From: Leucocoprinus leucothites | Lineage: Eukaryota; Basidiomycota; Agaricomycetes; Agaricales; Agaricaceae | Direction of reading: 5' to 3' | Length of the DNA: 64,000 nt | Assembly (NCBI GenBank): GCA_013368445.1 | Contig: JAACJO010000018.1 | Location: 62,001 to 126,000 of the forward strand | Shown here: one piece after another, positions 10,291-19,002 of the stretch | How positions within the stretch are numbered: position 1 is the first letter of the stretch | Layout: every line of letters begins with the position of its first letter | Made by a program: the position numbers and the translations under genes | Notes under the pieces: model-generated | Told to the model about the DNA's origin: nothing | Databases searched by the model: none | What the model saw: the letters and a program-made list of their open reading frames with translations, nothing else

Positions 10291-11640
10291 ATGACTACTT
10301 CAGAAGTCAGTGAACAACCAACAGTACCAGTCTTTGGAACTATTATTTGTGAATCACCCTCACCTATTACCCCTTCTACTACACCAACCAACACCATTGA
10401 TGATGCAAACAAGGTCGAGGAAAGTCCTGGTCTTGCCCCATTGCAAGAACAAGGCACCACTTCCCCTGCCGGAGATAGTGCAGGCAGAGACACTAGCAGT
10501 GAAAACCCTTTACCCTATAAAGAGAATGCCACCCTACAACACACATTTCTTTGAGAACAGACAGCCATTGACTTTCTGTCTGTCTACGGCAGCAATCCTA
10601 GACTCACTTCATATGTCTACAACATTGGGAATTGCCTTGATGCTCTCACTTCTGCAAGAAGTGAATACAAGCGTCTCCAGGAAGAAATGGACTACCACCT
10701 TAGTAACGTGGCACACCATATCCCTAGGGGTCCCTATACTCAGAACATCATCCAACAAGTCAAACACACTGACCCAGATGGAGATTACCTCACTACACTC
10801 AAGCGTCAACAAGCTACAGAGCAACATGCACAGAATCCTGGGTGCACCTCAGCTGATGACAAGGGAAAAACTTCTCCACCTAGCGTCAAACCTTAACAAC
10901 ATGATGATGTGGCTACACACCATGCCATATTACCGAGTATACCTCCTCCAATGCCTACTAATGAGCCTCCTCGAAATACTAATCAAGACACAACTCACCC
11001 TGGATGTACTAGTCGAACCTGTGACATATGTCACGGAATGGGTTATATCAAGATGCTTTGCCCGGGATATTATTGCACCTGGTGCAACAATTTCGCCTCT
11101 GGCCATTTCACCAAGTATTGTTCCTGAAATCCTTATAAAGGAATTGCTCGACAGGATCTATCCCCAGTCACCCTGGCAGCACTTTCGATTACCGAAGGAG
11201 TTGATGCCACCAAGGCTCTTGCTCTGCAGTCCATCTCTGGATCTGCCAGAGTACAGCCCTGACAGTCTGGTGTACCAACCAGCAATCATGGCACCCCCAT
11301 CACCAATGCCATCAGACTTCAATCCGAATAACATAATCCAACATCCACAGCTGTTAACACCACCTCCCTCGGCCCAACCTACAACCCTACTTTTATGCTG
11401 CAATGAGGCTGTAAACCTGCACCATGAGGAAGACAGTATGGTCATCTCCAGACCTCAGTCCATTCCTCCCATCCAAACCATCGAGGATGCAGTCCAAATG
11501 GATGCCCCCATCACAGCCAAACTTCTCGCATCTATGAAGGAGACCAACCCCTTACACCCCCATATGAAGATGGGAATTATGAATCTTATTATGATGATGA
11601 AGCCAACTTCAACATAGATGGTGAAGGTAATTTACCTTAG
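10291..11640 (+). pseudogene. Third ORF between pol and 3' LTR, zinc-knuckle protein
   Basis: After the chromodomain stop (10273-10275) the same frame reopens at ATG 10291 and runs about 450 codons to TAG 11638-11640, giving protein-like sequence throughout. Stops at 10552, 11125, 11260, 11404 and 11425 are TGA; 10894 and 11329 are TAA. Features are a Ser/Thr/Pro-rich N-terminus, a helical charged middle (about 10600-10850), and a pair of zinc-knuckle-like motifs at about 11017-11124. The first has C-x2-C-x4-Y-x4-C, with Tyr where His is expected; the second has C-x2-C-x6-H-x4-C. The C-terminus is acidic (about 11575-11637). Function is unknown; RNA or DNA binding is an inference from the knuckles. 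An overlapping open frame (10310-11617) is Leu/Met-rich and judged a shadow. Confidence 0.6.
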
Positions 11641-11677
11641 TGACTTAGATAGTTACTAAGATGTGGACATCTTAGCT

Positions 11678-11687
11678 AGGAAAGGGA
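11678..11687 (+). other. Polypurine tract
   Basis: The purine run aggaaaggga ends three bases before the 3' LTR, where the plus-strand primer of LTR elements is expected. Confidence 0.7.
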
Positions 11688-11690
11688 TAA

Positions 11691-12344
11691 TGTTATGTAT
11701 ATTAATTATATCTAGCATTTGTTCCATCTACAATATAAAGTCAATATTAGCTTTACTTAAGTAATATTGCAATTATGTTTTCATCTTATTTGTCTTTGTA
11801 TTTTCTAGTTTGTTATGACTTGTTTACTTTGTCTCATTATGGCTTGTTTGGTTTTGTTTACATTTTGATGACATGTGATTATTAAATATAGCACAGCTAT
11901 ATTTGGACTTACCTTGTGATCAATCAGATGATCAAAGAAGAACTTCTTTAGAAGAACTTCTAAAGCTTCTTTGACAGATCACATCTTATATAGTTTAATT
12001 AGTGTTAAGGAAGCTGTATGCTTCTCTTCTTTTATTAGAAGCCCTTAACCCTAGTTAATATTAGATACAGACTTGTATCGTATATAAGTCGTCAACATCT
12101 ACCAAGGAGAAACATTGTTTCTACTTGGTTAGGTGGAGACTCAATACAAGCCTTTATCTATACAAAGTCAAATTGAACTTAAGCTCTAAGATCTCAATTA
12201 CTGAAGTCTTTACTATTATAATTGTCATATTATAACTCTGACTTAGTAAATGACTTTGTCACTTACCGAGAAGGAATCCCCTTTGATAAGATCAACCTGA
12301 TACTTATTGCACCAGCTTAGGACTGGGCCGGTGTCACTATAACA
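11691..12344 (+). repeat. 3' LTR of the gypsy element
   Basis: 654 bp, aligned without gaps to the 5' LTR. It carries the same TATA box (12081-12087) and self-primer sequence (12114-12126). It is followed by the ctgag duplication. Confidence 0.95.
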
Positions 12345-12349
12345 CTGAG
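12345..12349. repeat. Target site duplication (right), gypsy element
   Basis: ctgag, identical to 2049-2053. Confidence 0.9.
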
Positions 12350-12374
12350 TATGTACTTTCAAGATGAATTGATC

Positions 12375-12383
12375 CTTCAGTCC
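12375..12383. repeat. 9-bp target site duplication (left), TIR element
   Basis: cttcagtcc, repeated exactly at 18504-18512 outside the right terminal inverted repeat. Confidence 0.85.
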
Positions 12384-12663
12384 CAGACTCCTTTCTAGAC
12401 ACCAGGATGCTGATTATGTAACCTTTTTCCGAAGTTCAACCAAAACTTTGTAAGTTAACACATCCTGATGACTAGCACACTACATTGCTTGTCTTTATTT
12501 ACCAATACCATCTGTTGTCTGGCCATCGCAATTTGATCAATGCCATCAGCTCTCAGATGGCCATCATTAGGCCATCATTAGGCCATCAGTATCCCAACAC
12601 AAATGACCTCAGATACATGGGAACTGTGCCCACCACTGCCAAATTGAGAAGGGCACACACCAT
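12384..12663. repeat. Left terminal inverted repeat
   Basis: 280 bp, matching the reverse complement of 18224-18503. It contains subterminal repeats of GGCCATCA/G (12531, 12559, 12570, 12581). Nearly every difference from the right copy is a CpG there versus TpG or CpA here. Confidence 0.93.
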
Positions 12664-12769
12664 CACCTGCCAAAATGAGACCCTGCCTTATTGCCGCAAT
12701 GATATATCCTGCTATATCTGTGATAGGAAATGATAAACTGATATCAGAAAAATGTAAATCCACATCTTT

Positions 12770-15675
12770 GTGAATACCTTGAAGACTTATTCAATGCCCT
12801 CTGCAAATCCCTTCCGTGTTGTGCTCACATCACTGGAGCACAATGAAATCACCATACCCCAATTCATCTCCAAGGCTTTAAAGGAGGGCCACCATAAAAA
12901 AGCTGGAGCATGTTTCCTCTTGAAAGGAGACATCAAAACTATTCTAGGAAGCCTACATCATCATCATACTGATGATGTTTTCTCATGGGCCTTCAATGTA
13001 GTCATTAAGAAACTTCAAAAAGAAATTCACAAGCTATCACAATGAGCTCATGGTCTACATTTCAATGCCAAGAGTGCAGACATGTCATACATGGAGGGGT
13101 CATTCATGAAAGAAATAGCCCTCAAAATGCGATCACTTGCCCCCTCAACTTGGAAACTAATCAATCACTGTTTAGATGCTTGGCTGGACCCTCAAAGGCT
13201 GTATATGAAAGAAGGACAGAGAGACCAAGAGGAAGAGGCTATCCAGAGGTTGGGTTTGAAATGAGAGGCAATTCTTGATGAACTTGGTGAGGTAGATGAG
13301 GATGAGATTGAGCCCAGCCAACCTGGAACAACTTCCAAGGAACAGGACCTCACTGATATGGACTCAGACACAGAGGCCATGACAGATAAGTGGCAGGATA
13401 GTGTTTCAAGGGGGAGACAATCAAAGAAGAGGGCAGTGTGTGCAGCTCAGCTCAACAACATCCTTCCAGTCATTGTGAGAGTTTTGATCATCTATCATGA
13501 TGAGCATGATATCATTGATCTAATATTCCATACTATTCAGAGATTGGTCATCTATCTCTCGATTTTTTTGCAAAGCTCAAATAGATGATGCAACTATCTC
13601 CAAAGTATTCTTGGAATCTTCTATCATTCAGCATCTGTCCCCGAAAAGGTTATTGAAGTCCTATCACATGCTGGTTTATCTATCAGCCTCACTTCCATAC
13701 ACTCTGCTATCAAGTCATTATCACAGGATGCCAGTGCCAGGCTTCAAGACTCTATACACAAGATGGAAACTGTGTTTGCTTATGATAACTTTGACATGTC
13801 ATTTTGAGTTGCAGAACCTACTGTCAACAATGACACTTCATTTGTCAGTGCTACTTCCACCACCACCATACCCCTGATTGAAGTCAAAGATCAAAAACAT
13901 CTCCAGTGCTTGGAAGAACTGTGGGATCATGATTCCAACAACCAAAAAGCAGCAGAACCAATTCATCTCAATGATAATGACTTGGAAATATTCTCCCAGC
14001 TGGATGAAGGGATTGATGGATCAGACACTTAACTTACTCCACTTCTGCAGCAGCTCACATGGCACATTTGGCATATTCTTGTTCATCAGGTTCCTGGTTT
14101 CTCAAAATACAAAGTTCACTTGGATACACCTGATCCTGTGAACCCAATTCCCATTCACAAAATGCAACAAACTCCTTGTCAAGCAATGCATATTAAGGAG
14201 TCAACTGCAGATGGCAATATGCAGGTTATGGAGGAACTTCTATGACAAGGGGGAATTGGTGAGACTGGCAGTGCAAGTTTTGATGTTAAACTGGGTGACA
14301 TAGATGTCACTGCATGGGTTATACTGATCCACAGTGATCTTCTAACCAAGGAGCAGCTTGAAAGTGCAAAGTGAACATGGCATGTTGAAGACACACCAAA
14401 GTGATGCTTCCAGTATGTTGTGTTTGTGCCAGGCTTGTTTCATTTTGAGATGGCCTGTGCGGATGCACTATGGAGGACTTGGGTGCAGCCTGGCGATTCC
14501 AGAAAAGATCTGAACAGCATGTTCAACTATGCTGGTATTCTTCATCCAAATGACTCTGGGAATTTTGCTTCGAAACCTGGTTACTGGAGAACACATCAAG
14601 TTATCCATCATGATATTTAGGCCACCATGCTTAATTGTTGGATTGTCAAGGCAAAGCAGCAAAATAGTGCCTGGAGTTCTCTCGAGGTGTTTGTGGTAGC
14701 TGAACCTTCTTGGAAATTGATCGAAGAGATGTCATATTTGATTGTCAAGAAATATGTTGGAGACATGTAATCTGCAGAGTCAGGAGGTTGCAGATAGAGA
14801 CAGTATATTTGAGAATCAAATTCTGTGTAATTGAGATGAGCTACTTTATCTCAAGCTTCATCATGCAATCAAAGCTGGTGATATAGAGTATGTCGAGAAA
14901 CTATTGCCTTATTGAATCTACATATTCAAGGCTATGGGAAAGCACAAATACACTTGTCATATGGCCGAATTCAAGATGAAACTGGATAAAGTATATCCTT
15001 CTGAGTTGGTATGAGTGTTGTTCAACACACTGGAATTGATACTCACTTGATTATAGCCAGACCATTCGAATGAACTGGCTGTGTAATCCTACTGGTAAAC
15101 CAGATGGCTTTTGCGGGATTGATTGGTTAGTTAAGAGAAATAATCTATACACTAAGGTGAGTCTTATACACTTACAGAAAGCCATATCAATTGATTTTCT
15201 GTAGGTCATCTATGGCAGCACTGGTGTCAATCAGAGTTTACAGCGAGTACTCAAAGAGTCTATACTCATTGAGTTCTTTAGGGATTGCCATGTTACAGTC
15301 GAGAATGGCTTCTTTCTTGTACATCAAACTCTCTGATACTCACCACCAGATATGATATGGACACTTCAAAAACTTCACAAGGAATTCACAAGAAATGGCC
15401 CACATGTGTTCACCTTGGGAAGAAAAGCTCACTATAAAGCACCAGACCAAATTCTACATGGAGTACACGAGTTTCAGACATCCAGTATGGTACTACTTGA
15501 TCAGGAAGGGGTGGACAATGGTGGGATGGACGTAGATGCAGGGGGAGTAGATTCAGATAATGAGATGGTCGGAGGTGCAAGTGACAGGACAGGTGATGAT
15601 GAAGGTGCCTATGTAGATGAGGAGATCAGTGAATTTATGCTTGAGGTAGATGCAGGAGATCTAGAAATAGAATGA
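12770..15675 (+). pseudogene. DUF6589 family protein, decayed
   Basis: Consecutive fragments in shifting frames match the agaricomycete DUF6589 family in order. They include an N-terminal helical region (12770-13260), a segment with YDNFD near 13785, a HSDLLTKE motif near 14330 (family usually HGDLLT), the core VVFVPGLFH...ADALWR (about 14417-14480), a GYWRTHQVIHH stretch (about 14578) and a C-terminal part with a GT-AG intron at 15157-15204. Many stops interrupt it, again mostly TGA. The acidic tail (about 15520-15670) ends at TGA 15673. DUF6589 proteins occur in many copies in mushroom genomes and are suspected to be transposon-encoded. The conserved Asp residues could be catalytic, but this is speculation. 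Confidence 0.75.
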
Positions 15676-15890
15676 AATACATATGGCTGTGTTCAACAAT
15701 GTACCAAGAGGATGAGACTGCTGCTTGTCCGCCGAGCCAAAATTGTTGCATTTGGTACTCCCCAACCTATGTCCAGGTTCTTTGTAGGAGCGGCATCGAT
15801 GTTGGGTGGGTGCTGCATTCTCCTTGTTTGGATCCTTCTCACGCTGAACTTCCAACCAGTCATTGTAGCGAGGACAGTGAGGATTACCTA

Positions 15891-18274
15891 CTACAATGAC
15901 AGTATAAGCTTCAGATCATTGGTTGTTGGTGTCGATATAAACGTACTGATGTGAGGTGTTGACCAGCACAGCCTACAATGGCGCCGTGAGACCTTCATGG
16001 AGCCAGTGGTTGACATGCTATCAGCAGATGCAGTGGTGGACAAAGGGGTGGAGACAGTTTCAGTAGGCATGAGGTCTGTGGGAGGGGCGTTCTTGGGAAA
16101 GTGATGATGCATGAGTGCCAGGACAACTGCACCATAAGTCATCATGTAATGCCAGCCTGTCTGTCTACCAAGAGCAGAGACATTGCGGAGTTTGGTGAAA
16201 TGTGCCAAATTGATGATGTGTTCCATGAGAATATTGGTCATCAGGAGCTGGGCTCCAATAAGACCACCTTGGTCCTTGAATAGTGAGGTCTTGAAGGCCT
16301 CACTCCTCCACTCACGGAGTACAGCCATTAGTTTTCTCTCAGTGGGACCCATCTCGAATGGTTTGAGTTTGAAGATGCGTTGGGCATGAGGGCATTTGGC
16401 GAGTCATGATGATGGCAATTTGACAAAGTCTGGGAAGCAACCATCACAATAAAGAAACTGTGACGATCCTGTCCCATCAGGTCTCCCACCTCTTTCTCTC
16501 TCACCACATTGTGCACAAATGCACTTGTCATACACATCTGTGGTCAACAGGTGAGATACATCATTTGACTCAAGAGTGTGATTATTGCTACTAACCCATG
16601 AGATCATTCCTGAAATAGCAGTCACAGACAATGCGGTGGCAGAAACCCCAACTACAGGCATTAATGAACAGGAGCATAATCTCCTCTTCATACTCCTCAT
16701 TTGACATCTGGTACAGTAAAGGAAATGGTAGCTTGGCAGGGTCACAGCAGATCAGCAAGGCCATTGGTGAGTGACAGTTTGGTGTTTTTTCTCGACTTGC
16801 TTCTGACACATGAGCCCTACCTCCAGAACCTCCCCTGATGTCTTGCACATCACTGCCAACTAGTAACCACCACTGTTTCACCCTTTTCCTATCCTCAACT
16901 TCCTGGCACTTTTGTTTTTGCTTGATGGCAGTGTTTGACTGAGGTGTGTTATCGATGTACTGAGCTTCAACAAGATAGATCATGATCGTCTCTCAATTTC
17001 ATTTGCATGCACCTTGGCTGAATCACTGTAACAAGGTACACAATGATGATGTATAGCCCACCTGGATGACAAGCTCTACATTGGGCAAGTTGAGTCCCTT
17101 GATTGGAAAACAAGTGAGTATCAGTTTCAATCCATAAAGACCTCGACTCACCATTCCAGCAGCATCTGTACAGATAATGCCCCACAATTCACCATGCCTC
17201 AGCATTGCAATATGGCTCTCTTGAAATTCAGGGCTTATACCAGAATGGAAGTATGTGATTTTATCCTCAAGATATATCAGCATATCATTCCAAACCTCCT
17301 CCACTGCATCCTCCACCTCATGTTCCTTATTAACAAAGACTGTATCATCCCAGATTTTCTCTGCTGCATCCTCCACCTCACACTGCTTATTAACAAAAGC
17401 CATGAATTTTGGTGGTGGCTTGTCATTGGTGAGCTGCAAAACACAAACTAAATCTTTTGCACTACTGATTGGATATTGCATAGGTTTGACTGTAAGATGA
17501 ATATTCGTACGATTATTTGATATCCAAATGATTGTTGTATTGCTCGAATACATGTTTAACTTCTCTTGCACATCTTGTAATATCCTATGGGGCATTATGG
17601 CAGATACAATGTGAAATGGAACTGGCACAGGTAGGATCCATTATAGGTGGGCTAGTTGACTGTATTTGGGGCGGAATTTCGTACCCCACTGGCTGATACA
17701 ATGGCCTTCATCACAGGAGATCCTGATCAGTTTAGACACAAACTTGATGTCTTTCCATAGCGCCCAAATACGTATGTCCTGGAGAACCTTCTCAGGACTG
17801 ATTATGACTACTCAGTACATGCCCGACTGAATTTCCTGTCATAGAGCATGAGTATACCGTCTATTTAGGATTATGTAGGAAAACCTTGAATAATCTATCT
17901 GTAGAGTTCTCAGCAGTCACATTGACTGCTTTGATACCCAATGCTTTGAGTTCTGCCACATTTTGATCTCCAAGGATGTTAAGAGCTGTTATCAGGATCA
18001 GAATTCCTGGTGAAAAAAGCAAGGGGATCCAGAAAGTCAGTGTCTTCCCAGAGCCAGTTGCAGCAATGGTGATGCAATCTTTGCCTCAGAATTGCACCAA
18101 AGCATCTTCTATCTGGAAGAGACAGGGCTCATAGCTGAAATGAGACTTGACTTTCTCGCGGATTTCCTGAATGGAAGGAGGACTTCTTCTGGGAAGCATG
18201 GGGCAGGGACCAATCAACAAACAATGCCGCGTGCCCTTCTCAATTTGGCAGTGGCGGGCGCAGTTCCCGCGCAT
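15891..18274 (-). pseudogene. RecQ-type DExH helicase, decayed
   Basis: Read leftward. A Q-motif-like region (about 18120-18170) is followed by Walker A ATGSGKT (about 18042-18065), then DEGHCISQWG near 17690, which is the RecQ motif II and its CISQWG signature, with Gly where Ala is usual. Next come SAIMP (motif III, about 17605) and the helicase C-terminal domain (about 17190-17400), where CTDAAGM corresponds to the usual CTDAFGMG. A Cys-rich zinc region (about 16470-16650) and a conserved helical tail (15891-16352) follow. Stops and frameshifts are frequent, so it is non-functional. The first codons lie inside the right TIR. Agaricomycete genomes carry many such RecQ genes linked to repeats. 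The likely role in the element is DNA unwinding during transposition or repair (inference). Confidence 0.8.
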
Positions 18275-18503
18275 CTGAGGTCATTTGTGTTGGGATACTG
18301 ATGGCCTAGTGATGGCCTAATGATGGCCGTCTGAGAGCTGATGGCATCGATCAAATTGCGATGGCCGGACAACGGATGGTATTGGTAAATAAAGACAAGC
18401 AATGTAGTGTGCCAGTCGTCGGGATGCGTTAACTTACGAAGTTTCGGTTGAACTTCGGAAAAAAGTTACATAATCAGCATCCCGGCGTCTGGGAAGGAGT
18501 CTG
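18224..18503. repeat. Right terminal inverted repeat
   Basis: Inverted copy of 12384-12663. It retains about 17 CpG dinucleotides that are TpG or CpA in the left copy. It includes the start of the RecQ reading frame. Confidence 0.93.
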
Positions 18504-18512
18504 CTTCAGTCC
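18504..18512. repeat. 9-bp target site duplication (right), TIR element
   Basis: cttcagtcc, identical to 12375-12383. Confidence 0.85.
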
Positions 18513-19002
18513 ATGTAATCCACCATTCAAATACTGTAAGTATCTTCTAAATAGATAGAACTGTAAGGGAGGTATCGGGGCAGGGAAAAACACCGTGTGC
18601 TAAGGCAACGTCAATGAACGTTCCCCTAGGATATATCAAAGGACAAGGAACGGCTTCAGCGGTTGTCCAGTTGCTTACTGTCACCTTTGTAGCACCTAAA
18701 ACCTTTGTTAACTAGTTAAAAAGTATGCGGTCTTGATTTGGTCTCCGAGGAAGCTTGCTTGACCATTCGTGACCATGGTCAATGGCACGCCACACACTGG
18801 CCCCAGTACATAGTAGCTCGGCATTGGTTTTCAAGCGCTGGGTGTTACTAAGTGCCATAACCGGCCATCTCCGTGTATTTATGAGCTTTGGTGCTGCCGT
18901 GAGTAAAACGGGCACGGTCATTTTTACCAATACCTCTCAAGAGGGCTTTACAGTGCACTACTTGATGAAACCCCAGACTCTACACTTCTTACTGTTCTGA
19001 CA
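18513..19002. other. Intergenic region upstream of the NACHT gene
   Basis: 490 bp between the transposon and the first ATG of the next gene. The short ORFs here (for example 18782-19000) look spurious. It presumably holds the promoter, but no clear TATA box was identified. Confidence 0.4.

Larger units (their letters stand above)
2054..12344 (+). mobile_element. Ty3/gypsy chromovirus LTR retrotransposon, full-length but decayed
   Basis: The element is 10,291 bp long. It has two 654-bp LTRs that begin TGTTAT and end ATAACA, and it is flanked by the 5-bp target duplication ctgag (2049-2053 and 12345-12349). Order inside: 5' LTR, PBS, gag N-terminal ORF, an LTR-like block of about 1.25 kb, gag capsid/zinc knuckle, pol (protease, RT, RNase H, integrase, chromodomain), a third ORF, polypurine tract, 3' LTR. 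The RT-RNaseH-integrase-chromodomain order defines a chromovirus. It has many internal stops (mostly TGA), a one-base frameshift near 9985 and a substituted integrase catalytic residue, so it cannot move on its own. CpG depletion relative to the genes to the right suggests long-term cytosine methylation. Confidence 0.95.
12384..18503. mobile_element. DUF6589 + RecQ helicase TIR transposon, decayed
   Basis: This 6,120-bp element is bounded by 280-bp terminal inverted repeats (12384-12663 and 18224-18503, both starting CAGACTCC at the outer end) and a 9-bp target duplication. Inside are two convergent pseudogenes that meet near 15.7-15.9 kb: a DUF6589-family gene reading right and a RecQ-type helicase reading left. 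No known transposase domain (hAT, Mutator, CACTA, KDZ) was recognised. TIR length and a 9-bp duplication resemble Mutator-like elements, but the gene content does not. Which protein would act as transposase is not shown by the sequence. Confidence 0.85.

Noticed and set aside
10310..11617. Uninterrupted 435-codon ORF on the plus strand
   Set aside because: It is Leu/Met/Pro-rich with no domain. The overlapping frame 10291-11640 has zinc knuckles, charged helices and an acidic tail, so the long ORF is probably a shadow that stays open by chance.
12485..12733. Similar small ORFs in both TIRs (also 18214-18402, minus)
   Set aside because: Their similarity follows from the inverted repeat itself, and there is no evidence of coding selection.
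12384..18503. Assignment of the TIR element to KDZ, hAT or CACTA
   Set aside because: No matching transposase motifs, and the TIR start and 9-bp duplication do not fit hAT (8 bp) or CACTA (CACTA termini).
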